Origin: Bacillota bacterium
GTDB taxonomy: Bacteria > Bacillota > Clostridia > Oscillospirales > Ruminococcaceae
DNA length: 51,589 nucleotides
Assembly: GCA_023458875.1 (NCBI GenBank)
Contig: JAEWXO010000038.1
Span: forward strand, 1-51,589
Direction: 5' to 3'
In this document: piece after piece, positions 35,546 to 43,757 of the stretch
Position numbering within the stretch: position 1 is the first letter of the stretch
How the letters are laid out: each line of letters begins with the position of its first letter
Notes under the pieces: model-generated
What the model saw: only the letters and a program-made list of their open reading frames with translations
The model's database searches: none
What the model was told of the DNA's origin: nothing
Made by a program: the position numbers and the translations under genes

Positions 35546-37319
35546 AGAAAAATATGGAAAGTTTTATCAGGAAATATTAAAAGAACAAACGAATCTGAAA
35601 AATAAATTCAATAAAATAAGCACGATGCGTCTGTTATCAGTGTCAGCTGCTGTTGTCAGTGTATGTATTTCAAGGAGTATTCCTTTTATACTGATTTGCG
35701 GTTTATCTGCAGCGTCTTTTATTTACCTTATACGGGTTCATTCAGGGATTGAAAAAAAATTAAAATATTTAAACGCGGAAGAAAAAGTCATTAAGTCTTA
35801 TGTAAACCGGTTTACTGACGGATGGAAAGGAGCATCGGATGACGGAAGGCAGTTCCTCTCAGATGATTTTCCGCAAGGCTGTGATCTTGATATTTTCGGA
35901 AGGTCCTCGCTTTATCAGCTAATTTGTCAGGCATATACACAAAGAGGCAAAAAAAATCTGGCCGATGTGTTGAAGTATGGAAAATCCGATATTGAGCAAA
36001 TAAAGAAATCACAGTGTGCCGTTAAGGAGCTTTCGGAAAAAAATGAGTTCAGACACAGGTTTCAGTGCTGTTGCGCATTGTCTGAGGACTCAGGAAAGGA
36101 AAGTAAGTCAGATATTTCACAGATAATTACAGGTTCTGAACCTGAACCGGTGAGCATTTTTATGAAAATACTCATGTGGATTTTACCGTCAGCAGATATT
36201 TTATTGATACTTCTTTTTATTTTTGATATTTACCCACAGATTACATCAGTGGCGGCGTGTATTGTTACGGCATTTTCGTTTTTCTTCAGCTGTATTGAAA
36301 ATGCATTCAGCCATGGAATTATTAAAAAAATAAATGATATTCATAAATGTGTTAATTCATATTCAGAAACAATAAGGCTCATAGATGCTGAAAATTTTCA
36401 ATCTGAAATACTTTTGGATATGAAAAAAGTTATTTCGGAATCATCGGCTGTAAGTCAGATAAAGAAGCTTGAAAAAATTTTGAACTTTACTGATATGCGA
36501 TCAAATGCTATAGCTTTTTTCCTGTATAATGCCTTTTTTATGTGGGATGTACACTGTATAAATTCATTTGTAAAATGGCAGATTAAAAACATGAATAATA
36601 TAGACAAATGGCTTGATGCAATAGCTGAGCTTGAAGTATATGCGAGTCTTTCGGTCATTACAGAGCTTGATATAGCATATAGCTATCCTGAGATTTCTGA
36701 CAGTGAAGAACCTTTTGTAAAATTTAAAAACCTTCGTCATCCTCTTATAAATCAGTCCTTAGTTATAGGAAATTCTGCTTTTTTTGAACCATCATCAGTA
36801 ATAATAACGGGCTCAAATATGTCGGGTAAAACCACATTTATGAGAAGTATCGGTATAAATCTGATTCTCGCCAATGCAGGCGGACCTGTTGCTTCTGATG
36901 AATTTTCAGCAGCATTTATGAAAGTAATGACATCAATGAGAACGCAGGATAGTGTAAGTGACGGAATATCAACATTTTATGCGGAGCTTTTAAGGATAAA
37001 ATCCATTGTTGAATATTCAGCTCAGAATAAGCCTGTAATTATGCTTATAGATGAAATATTTAAAGGAACAAATTCCAAAGACAGAATAGCATGTGCTGAG
37101 CAGACAATAAAGAGGCTTTCAGGCAGAAACGCAATAACAATAGTTACAACACATGATTTTGAACTGTGTTCGGTTGAGCTTGATAATGTGAACATTATTA
37201 ATTATCATTTCTCTGAACATTATGAAGATGACAGAATAAAATTTGATTATAAAATAAAGAACGGAAAATGCACAACTACAAATGCACAGCATTTGCTGAA
37301 AATGGCCGGAATAATTTAA
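35538..37319 (+). CDS. Membrane-anchored MutS-like ATPase
   Basis: A 593-residue protein with a C-terminal MutS domain V ATPase: Walker A GSNMSGKTT (Lys431), then SMRTQDSVSDGISTFYAEL, Walker B VIMLIDEIFKGTNSKDR and THDFE. The N-terminal mismatch-recognition domains of MutS1 are missing. Instead there are two hydrophobic hairpins, residues about 31-68 and about 205-255, which would anchor it in the membrane. Similar membrane MutS-like proteins occur in Clostridia and Bacteroidetes, and their function is not established. Its start overlaps permease 2 by 8 bp, so it is translationally coupled to the exporter; a role in export, rather than mismatch repair, is possible but unproven. Confidence 0.88.
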   Translation: MNKEKYGKFYQEILKEQTNLKNKFNKISTMRLLSVSAAVVSVCISRSIPFILICGLSAASFIYLIRVHSGIEKKLKYLNAEEKVIKSYVNRFTDGWKGASDDGRQFLSDDFPQGCDLDIFGRSSLYQLICQAYTQRGKKNLADVLKYGKSDIEQIKKSQCAVKELSEKNEFRHRFQCCCALSEDSGKESKSDISQIITGSEPEPVSIFMKILMWILPSADILLILLFIFDIYPQITSVAACIVTAFSFFFSCIENAFSHGIIKKINDIHKCVNSYSETIRLIDAENFQSEILLDMKKVISESSAVSQIKKLEKILNFTDMRSNAIAFFLYNAFFMWDVHCINSFVKWQIKNMNNIDKWLDAIAELEVYASLSVITELDIAYSYPEISDSEEPFVKFKNLRHPLINQSLVIGNSAFFEPSSVIITGSNMSGKTTFMRSIGINLILANAGGPVASDEFSAAFMKVMTSMRTQDSVSDGISTFYAELLRIKSIVEYSAQNKPVIMLIDEIFKGTNSKDRIACAEQTIKRLSGRNAITIVTTHDFELCSVELDNVNIINYHFSEHYEDDRIKFDYKIKNGKCTTTNAQHLLKMAGII

Positions 37320-37324
37320 AAAAA

Positions 37325-37402
37325 ATCGGGATATAATATTGACAATATTATATCCCGATGCTATAATGAATATATGAACAAGTACTCATATATTCATTAT
37401 AG
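37325..37402 (+). promoter_or_regulatory. P1B-ATPase promoter covered by two perfect palindromes
   Basis: TTGACA (37339-37344), a 17-bp spacer and TATAAT (37362-37367) form a consensus promoter. Palindrome 1 (37325-37359) has 16-bp arms starting ATCGGGATATAATATT around GAC and covers the -35 box. Palindrome 2 (37361-37402) has 17-bp arms starting CTATAATGAATATATGA around ACAAGTAC and covers the -10 box and the start site. The core ATATATGAACAAGTACTCAT resembles ArsR/SmtB metal-sensor operators. Confidence 0.75.
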
Positions 37403-37417
37403 AAAGTTGGAGTGGTC

Positions 37418-39520
37418 ATGAATAAATTAACAGAAAAAACCTATCTTATAAAAAATCTTGACTGTGCGCACTGTGCATCTAAAATCGAAAAATCTATCGC
37501 TGAAATGCCTGAGGTTAATGAGGCAGTACTTACATTTACAACAAGAAAACTTAAGGTAACAGCAGTACATGATGTAAGCCTTTTTGAAAAAATAAAGAAA
37601 AAATGTGCAGATATCGAGCCCGGGGCAGAGCTTACCGAGGAATCCTTACAAAAGGAAGCGTCACATGAAGAAGAAAATGAGAGCTCTGAGCTTGCGTTAA
37701 TAATTTCAGGAGCTGTGATATTTGCGGCAGCTTTATTATGTGAAAAATTACTTGATTCTCAGATAATAAGCTCGGTACTGTTTTTGATATCATATCTTAT
37801 ACTTGGCGGCAAAATTCTTGTTTCATCAGCAAAAAGTATTTCAAAGGGCAAAATATTCAATGAAAATTTTCTTATGTCCGTTGCAACTATTGCCGCTTTT
37901 GCGATAAGGGAGTATCCTGAGGCGGTAGGCGTAATGCTTTTTTTCAGGATAGGTGAGTATTTTGAAGATCGTGCTGTGGAAAAAAGCCGTAGATCCGTAA
38001 TGTCGGCTATTGATATGAGACCTGACGTGATAAATCTTGTTAAAGATAATAATCAGATAGTTCAGGTTTCTCCTGAAACAGTAAAGCCTCAGGATATTAT
38101 TCTTGTACGTCCCGGGGACAGGATTCCACTTGATGGGGTTGTTATTGAGGGCAAGAGCAGTCTTGATACCTCTTCACTTACAGGAGAGCATATGCCTGAG
38201 AGTGTAAAGCCCGGTGACAGTGTAATGTCCGGATGTGTAAATACACAGGGACTTATAAAAATAAAAGTCACTAAAGTACTTGCAGAGTCAATGGTAACAC
38301 GTATTATAAACAGTGTTGAAAATGCAGCAGCAGGGAAACCGAAGCTTGATAGATTTATATCAAGATTTGCTAATGTTTATACACCGGTTGTTGTAATTGT
38401 AGCATTTCTGACTGCAATTATACCTTCACTGATTACAGGTGAATGGCACAGATGGATCTATACTGCTGTTACATTTCTGGTAATAAGCTGTCCGTGCGCT
38501 ATAGTACTCAGTGTCCCGCTTACATTTTTCTCAGGGATAGGTGCAGGTTCGAAAAAGGGAATATTATTTAAGAGCGGTTCTTCTATAGAAGCAGTAAGAA
38601 GAGTAAAAGCAGTTATCATGGATAAGACGGGAACAATAACAACCGGAAAGTTTTCAGTGAATCATATTGATCTGTATAACGGGTTTGATGAAACCAGACT
38701 TATTAAGTTTTGTGCATCATGTGAGGTCAATTCGACCCATCCTGTTGCAGCAGGAATCGTTGAAAAAGCAAGGGAAAAAGGAATTCATACAACTGAACCC
38801 GAAAATGTTACAGAATATGCCGGAATGGGCATATCGGCTGTAATAGACGGATCAAATGTACTGTGCGGAAACGTTAAGCTTATGAACAAATCCGGCATTG
38901 ATGTTTCAGAATATATAAGCAGTAAAACGGGTACAGATATTATCTGCGCAGTTGACGGAAAACTTGCAGGATGCTTCAGAATAAGCGATATGATAAAGCC
39001 TGAAAGTTACAACATGATAAAGTATATGAAATCACGTTTAATAAAAACCGTTATGCTTACAGGAGATTCTGAAGAAAGTGCGGCAGCCGTTGCAAAGGAT
39101 ACAGGTATTGAGAAATATTTTTCAAAGCTTTTGCCTGATGACAAGCTTGAAAAAATGAAAAATATAAGAAAAGAATACGGTCCGGTCATGTTTATAGGCG
39201 ACGGAATAAACGATGCGCCTGTTCTTGCAGGTGCCGATGTAAGTGCAGCTATGGGCAGCGGTGCCGATGCGGCTGTAGAATCGGCTGACATAGTGTTTAT
39301 GAACTCAAATATTGACTCTGTTTCAAAGGCAATACAGATATCTGACGATACAAATAAAATAGTTCTTCAGAATATAATATTTGCACTTGTATTCAAAGCA
39401 GCAGTAATGATATTAGGGCTTGCCGGTTTTGCAAATATGTGGTTTGCGGTATTTTCTGATACAGGCGTTGCACTTCTGTGTGTGCTCAATTCGATAAGAA
39501 TACTAAGAAAAAAATACTGA
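37418..39520 (+). CDS. P1B-type heavy-metal exporting ATPase (Zn/Cd/Pb type)
   Basis: A 700-residue metal-transporting P-type ATPase. An N-terminal HMA domain carries LDCAHCAS (Cys16, Cys19). The membrane metal site is CPC at 358-360 (SCPCAIVLSVPL), the phosphorylated Asp is D402 in DKTGTITTG, and the hinge is GDGINDAPVL. The CPC motif with this HMA context points to zinc, cadmium or lead export of the ZntA/CadA type rather than copper, though specificity is not certain. ATG 37418 is chosen over GTG 37412 because of the GGAG spacing. It is transcribed alone from a promoter under probable metal control, and no sensor gene lies nearby. Confidence 0.94.
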   Translation: MNKLTEKTYLIKNLDCAHCASKIEKSIAEMPEVNEAVLTFTTRKLKVTAVHDVSLFEKIKKKCADIEPGAELTEESLQKEASHEEENESSELALIISGAVIFAAALLCEKLLDSQIISSVLFLISYLILGGKILVSSAKSISKGKIFNENFLMSVATIAAFAIREYPEAVGVMLFFRIGEYFEDRAVEKSRRSVMSAIDMRPDVINLVKDNNQIVQVSPETVKPQDIILVRPGDRIPLDGVVIEGKSSLDTSSLTGEHMPESVKPGDSVMSGCVNTQGLIKIKVTKVLAESMVTRIINSVENAAAGKPKLDRFISRFANVYTPVVVIVAFLTAIIPSLITGEWHRWIYTAVTFLVISCPCAIVLSVPLTFFSGIGAGSKKGILFKSGSSIEAVRRVKAVIMDKTGTITTGKFSVNHIDLYNGFDETRLIKFCASCEVNSTHPVAAGIVEKAREKGIHTTEPENVTEYAGMGISAVIDGSNVLCGNVKLMNKSGIDVSEYISSKTGTDIICAVDGKLAGCFRISDMIKPESYNMIKYMKSRLIKTVMLTGDSEESAAAVAKDTGIEKYFSKLLPDDKLEKMKNIRKEYGPVMFIGDGINDAPVLAGADVSAAMGSGADAAVESADIVFMNSNIDSVSKAIQISDDTNKIVLQNIIFALVFKAAVMILGLAGFANMWFAVFSDTGVALLCVLNSIRILRKKY

Positions 39521-39530
39521 TTTTATTTAA

Positions 39531-39580
39531 AAAAGGAACAGACTTTAAGTGAGATTATCACAAAGCCTGTTCCTTTTTTT
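39531..39580. terminator. Bidirectional terminator
   Basis: AAAAGGAACAG (39531-39541) pairs with CTGTTCCTTTT (39567-39577), with an inner GTGA-GATTA-TCAC stem. A-runs on the left and T-runs on the right give a T-tract on both strands. It serves the P1B-ATPase gene and the convergent ABC operon. Confidence 0.85.
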
Positions 39581-39600
39581 AAAATAAATATTAAGGAGAA

Positions 39601-40410
39601 TTAAAGACTGAGTTTCTTTTCAGCCAGCCATCCGGTTATCATATACATAACTACTCCCAGAATTACGTTTAGGAAAATGCTAGCGAATATAAGGGAGTTA
39701 TTGAATGAAAGGTCCATAAGTTCTCCCAGAGACATTGCTGATCTGTTAATATCTGCAGAAAACATATCGCTTTTAAATAATAATGTAAGCAAGAGTGAAA
39801 TAACACTCATTAGTATATTTATTCCAGTCCAAAGAGCAAAAGCCACAAGACCTCTTATCTTTTTTTCACCAAGGAGTGTAGTGGAAAGAGCCATAGCAAG
39901 ATATATACATACGATGTTATTGAACCAGGCTGAAATATAGCTTAATGCCATAATTCCAACTGATCCCCATGATCCATCAAGTTCGTCACCAATAACCTTA
40001 AATAAATATCCGATAGATACGCCAGGTTCTGAATCACGTGCAATAAGGTAGGTGTCAATACTTCCGTAAATAATAATCAGTAAAATAAGTGCAAAAGTAA
40101 TAATAAGAGTAGTAATAAGCTTTGCACCGACAATTTTATACGCACTTGAAGGCGTAAGGAACGGAAGATATCCTTGTTTTTTCGAAATATCCATATTGAA
40201 AATACTTATTGAGTATATAAGTACTGCAATGAAAGAGGCGAAAATTCCAATAAAAAGCAATACACCTGTCAAAACAGATAAAAATGAAATATCAAGTAAT
40301 TGTCCGATAACAAAAGCAACTTCAAGAATTACCACGCCAAGAAAGCTGAAAATTAATACGGATTTTGTTTTCAGAAGATCATATTTTACAAGCTTCATTA
40401 CATTCTTCAT
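39601..40410 (-). CDS. ABC transporter permease (ABC-2 type)
   Basis: A 269-residue integral membrane protein with about six hydrophobic segments, resembling ABC-2 permeases paired with YtrB-like ATPases. I start at ATG 40410 (MKNVMKLVKYDLLKTKS), with GGGGGAAA a few bases upstream and the ATPase stop 2 bp before it; a start at 40425 would overlap the ATPase gene. The substrate is unknown. It is the last gene of the regulator-ATPase-permease operon, a layout like the Bacillus ytr cell-envelope stress operon. Confidence 0.88.
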   Translation of the reverse strand: MKNVMKLVKYDLLKTKSVLIFSFLGVVILEVAFVIGQLLDISFLSVLTGVLLFIGIFASFIAVLIYSISIFNMDISKKQGYLPFLTPSSAYKIVGAKLITTLIITFALILLIIIYGSIDTYLIARDSEPGVSIGYLFKVIGDELDGSWGSVGIMALSYISAWFNNIVCIYLAMALSTTLLGEKKIRGLVAFALWTGINILMSVISLLLTLLFKSDMFSADINRSAMSLGELMDLSFNNSLIFASIFLNVILGVVMYMITGWLAEKKLSL

Positions 40411-40412
40411 AA

Positions 40413-41135
40413 TTATTTCCCCCATATTTCAGAAGATAATCCTTCTTCTGTACTATATATTTCACGATACAAGTCTGAAATTGATTTATGATGCTCTTCT
40501 CTGATTGCTTCAAGTTCTCCTTCAAGAACAACTATGCCTTTTTTAATCATTACAACATTATCAACGATTGTCTCCAGTTCGTCAAAAAGATGACTTGAAA
40601 TAATGAATGTTGAATTTGGGTTTGTTGCCTTGATAACAGCATTTATTATCTGATCACGTCCGATAAGATCAATACCGTTGAGAGGTTCATCAAGCATAAT
40701 CATTTCAGCATTTCTAGAAAGTGTAGCAGCAATTTTGAGCTTGGCAGCCATACCGGATGAGAGTGATTTTACCTTCATATTTTCATCGAGATCCATAAAC
40801 CTCAGCAAATCGTTAAATCTTTCCTTGCTGAAATCAGTGAAAAAATCAGAATAATACTTTTCCACATCTCTTATTTTCATATAATCATAGTAAAACGGCT
40901 CTGTTGACATATAGGCTGTTTTTGATTTGGTTTTAGGGCCTATTGGAATTCCGGCGTATGTGCATCTTCCTGAAGTGGGCTTTACAAGGCCGGAAGCTAT
41001 TTTCATCATTGTGCTTTTGCCGCTTCCGTTAGGTCCTACCAATGCGTATACTTTGCCTGTTTCAAAGGATATGTTAAGCCCGTCAAGAGCTTTTTTACTT
41101 CCATATCCTTTAGTAATTTGTTCGAACTGTAGCAT
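40413..41135 (-). CDS. ABC transporter ATPase (YtrB-like)
   Basis: A 240-residue ABC ATPase. Motifs are Walker A GPNGSGKST, signature LSSGM (a common variant in this group), Walker B MIMLDEPLNGID and the switch His in ISSHLFDEL. The C-terminal extension of about 35 residues is short. It lies 21 bp after the GntR-type regulator and immediately before the permease. In related operons this pair responds to cell-wall antibiotics, but the evidence here is only the gene order and the regulator type. Confidence 0.92.
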   Translation of the reverse strand: MLQFEQITKGYGSKKALDGLNISFETGKVYALVGPNGSGKSTMMKIASGLVKPTSGRCTYAGIPIGPKTKSKTAYMSTEPFYYDYMKIRDVEKYYSDFFTDFSKERFNDLLRFMDLDENMKVKSLSSGMAAKLKIAATLSRNAEMIMLDEPLNGIDLIGRDQIINAVIKATNPNSTFIISSHLFDELETIVDNVVMIKKGIVVLEGELEAIREEHHKSISDLYREIYSTEEGLSSEIWGK

Positions 41136-41156
41136 TAATCTTAATCTCCCTCATGT

Positions 41157-41510
41157 TTATTTTTTTATATCTTTAATAATATTGATTGCGTCTGAGGCCG
41201 AAAATCCAAGTGATGACATTTTTGAAAGGAAGGATGAAACCATATTTGTTACAGCTTCGGTTTTCATACGTGTTGTCAGATTTTCATCTTCAATCAGATA
41301 GGTGCCAAGTCCACGCCTCGTAAAACAAATCCCCTCATGCTCAAGCTGTTTATATATTCTCTGAACAGTATTAGGATTAATTTTATACTGCAAAGCCATG
41401 TCACTGTTGGACGGCAGTTTATCGCCAGGCATAAGATTTCCAATAATAATCTGTCGTTTTATTTCGTCAACTATCTGAAGATATATTGGATAGTTTGATT
41501 CAAATTCCAT
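41157..41510 (-). CDS. GntR-family regulator, YtrA subfamily
   Basis: A 117-residue regulator with an N-terminal winged helix (PIYLQIVDEIKRQIIIGNLM, then LPSNSDMALQYKINPNTVQR, wing TRRGLGTYLIED) and only a short C-terminal tail of about 40 residues, which defines the YtrA subfamily. ATG 41510 follows AAGGAGGTG closely. Its promoter is nearly identical to that of the export operon at 29.2 kb, so it probably represses both its own ABC operon and the distant MacAB-like operon. Confidence 0.92.
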   Translation of the reverse strand: MEFESNYPIYLQIVDEIKRQIIIGNLMPGDKLPSNSDMALQYKINPNTVQRIYKQLEHEGICFTRRGLGTYLIEDENLTTRMKTEAVTNMVSSFLSKMSSLGFSASDAINIIKDIKK

Positions 41511-41517
41511 ATGTGCA

Positions 41518-41570
41518 CCTCCTTAACGCTTTACTAGTATAATAGTACACCATTTTCATAAGTTTGTCAA
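41518..41570 (-). promoter_or_regulatory. Regulator promoter with shared operator (site 2)
   Basis: On the minus strand, TTGACA (41565-41570), a 17-bp spacer and TACTAT (41542-41547). Over about 56 bp it differs from site 1 at 29212-29265 at only a handful of positions, and GGTGTACTATTATACTAGT is unchanged. The shared block runs into the ribosome site AAGGAGGTG. Confidence 0.8.
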
Positions 41571-41627
41571 TATGTTTTTTTAAATAAATAAACTTTTTAT
41601 AATAATAAAATTACACATCTATATTTC

Positions 41628-41656
41628 TTGTATTCTTAATGAAAAAATGATATAAT
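41628..41656 (+). promoter_or_regulatory. Promoter of recJ operon
   Basis: TTGTAT (41628-41633), a 17-bp spacer and a perfect TATAAT (41651-41656), 47 bp before the recJ ATG. Confidence 0.65.
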
Positions 41657-41702
41657 GTAAGGTACTACTGATTAATACTGTTAGGAGAAGAAAATTTATA
41701 GT

Positions 41703-43757
41703 ATGAAAAAATGGAACATAGGTAAACCGGATGAAAAAATTTCAAAAAAACTTATGGCCGGAAGTGATCTTACCTCATTATGTGCGGATATATTAACAAA
41801 TCGCGGAATCACCAATCTTTCAGAAGCAGCAGGACTTATTGATGTCCCTGAGCTTGAAAATCCGTTTAAGCTTAAGGATATGGACAAAGCCGTATCGCTT
41901 ATAAATGAAGCCATTGAAATGTGTCAGAAAATATGTATTTACGGTGACTACGACTGTGACGGTGTAACGTCAACAGTAATGCTTTATTCATATCTTGAAT
42001 GTATAGGTGCTGACGTTTCTTATTACATACCGGAACGTACAGAGGGTTACGGACTCAGCAACCAGGCTGTACAAAAGATTGCAGAAGACGGAACTGATAT
42101 GATTATAACGGTTGATAACGGAATTTCAGCTGCTGATCAGGCAAAGCTTATTAAAGAACTCGGTATGAAGCTTATAATTACAGATCACCATCAGCCCGGG
42201 GATATATTGCCGCAGGCAGATGCAATAATCAATCCTCACCAGAAGGACTGCCAGTCATCTTTTAAAATGCTTTGCGGTGCAGGAGTTGCACTAAAGCTCA
42301 TTGCTGCAATGGACGGGGGAGATTATGAAACCGCACTTGAACAGTTCGGAGATCTTGCTGCAATAGGAACAATTGCAGATATTGTTCCTCTTACAGGAGA
42401 AAACAGATATATAGTAAAAAGCGGAATACAGTATATAGAGAATACTGAAAGATGCGGTCTTATTGAGCTTATGAAAATATCGGGTCTTATGTCAGAAAAC
42501 GGAAAATGCAGAAAAATAACATCAACCGCAATTGCATTCGGTATTGCACCGAGACTTAATGCAGCCGGAAGGTTCGGCTCACCTAAACAGGCTTTTGAAA
42601 TCCTGACATGTGACGATCTTGATGAGGCTGTGGTACTTGCTGAAAAGCTTAATAAGCTTAATAATGAGAGAAAATCAGCAGAGGAAGATATTTTACAGCA
42701 GATATACGGACAGATTAATGAAAATCCTAAAATTTTGTCATCAAGAGTACTTGTTTTCAGGGGTGACGGATGGCATCACGGAGTAATAGGCATTGTTGCG
42801 GCAAGAATTCTTGAAAGATTCGGAAAACCGTGCTTTATAATGTCTACGGACGGAGATGAGCTGCGCGGTTCAGCACGTGCATTCGTTGAATTTTCAATAT
42901 TTGAATGTCTTAAGGCATGTGAATCTGTTTTAATAAAATTCGGCGGACATAAAAGTGCCGGCGGATTTTCATTAAAATCTGAAAATGCCGTGAATTTCAA
43001 TATGCTTATTGAGGATTATGCATTAAAGCATCATGAAAATATGCCTGTACTTTCTATAAATGCTGAAAAGGTGCTGAAACCAGAGGATATTACCATTGAA
43101 AATACAGAGAGTCTTGATATTCTTGAACCCTTTGGCGAAGGTAATAAGCAGCCGCTGTTTGCAATGACAGGTGCTGTCGTAATACAGATAATTCCTCTTG
43201 CATCAGGTGCACACACAAAGCTTAAGCTGAATTACGGTGGTGTATTTGTTGATGCGCTTATGTTCGGTGCAAAAACAAGTGAGCTGCCTATATCGGTAAA
43301 TGAACAATGGGACCTGATGGTCAGCCTTAATATAAACGAATATAACGGAAAAAAATCTGTGAACCTGAATGTTAATGACTATAAAAAGAGCGGTATAAAT
43401 CAGGAAAGCTACTTTGCTGCATGTGCAGCATATGAAAAATATATAAGAAATGAAAAGCTTCCGGTTCAGTATTATGAAAGAATGTATCCTGAGAGACAGG
43501 AAATTGTGACGGTCTACACACTTATAGGGGAAAAAGACACAACAATAACAACATTATTTATGAGACTGAATCCCAAAATAATAAACTACTGTAAACTCAG
43601 AATCTGTCTTGACATTTTTAATGAACTTAATTTAATAAATATAGATTACTCAACAAGTGAGGTATCAAGGGTAAAAGTAACCTCAAAGGTCAACCTTGAT
43701 AATTCAAATATTTTAAGGGAGCTGAAAGATAAATGGGGAATGAAAGCTATACAATAA
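41703..43757 (+). CDS. recJ: Single-strand DNA exonuclease RecJ
   Basis: A 684-residue DHH-family 5'-3' single-strand exonuclease of recombination and repair. Motif I is YGDYDCDGVTST (residue about 80). The DHH motif appears in ITDHHQPGD, and CGAGVALKL follows. The DHHA1 region has VFRGDGWHHGVIGIVAARI and FGGHKSAGGFSL. A C-terminal extension of roughly 110 residues after the OB-like domain is longer than E. coli RecJ but usual in Firmicutes. The gene leads an operon with relA and a hydrolase, and its stop overlaps the next gene by 25 bp. Confidence 0.95.
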   Translation: MKKWNIGKPDEKISKKLMAGSDLTSLCADILTNRGITNLSEAAGLIDVPELENPFKLKDMDKAVSLINEAIEMCQKICIYGDYDCDGVTSTVMLYSYLECIGADVSYYIPERTEGYGLSNQAVQKIAEDGTDMIITVDNGISAADQAKLIKELGMKLIITDHHQPGDILPQADAIINPHQKDCQSSFKMLCGAGVALKLIAAMDGGDYETALEQFGDLAAIGTIADIVPLTGENRYIVKSGIQYIENTERCGLIELMKISGLMSENGKCRKITSTAIAFGIAPRLNAAGRFGSPKQAFEILTCDDLDEAVVLAEKLNKLNNERKSAEEDILQQIYGQINENPKILSSRVLVFRGDGWHHGVIGIVAARILERFGKPCFIMSTDGDELRGSARAFVEFSIFECLKACESVLIKFGGHKSAGGFSLKSENAVNFNMLIEDYALKHHENMPVLSINAEKVLKPEDITIENTESLDILEPFGEGNKQPLFAMTGAVVIQIIPLASGAHTKLKLNYGGVFVDALMFGAKTSELPISVNEQWDLMVSLNINEYNGKKSVNLNVNDYKKSGINQESYFAACAAYEKYIRNEKLPVQYYERMYPERQEIVTVYTLIGEKDTTITTLFMRLNPKIINYCKLRICLDIFNELNLINIDYSTSEVSRVKVTSKVNLDNSNILRELKDKWGMKAIQ

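Noticed and set aside
37325..37359. Palindrome 1 as the terminator of the export operon
   Set aside because: On the plus strand it is not followed by a T-tract; the T-run lies on the other strand, where no gene would use it, and the palindrome overlaps a consensus -35 box.
43733..43757. recJ-relA overlap as programmed frameshift
   Set aside because: relA has its own ATG with a GGAG ribosome site, and there is no slippery sequence; simple translational coupling explains the overlap.
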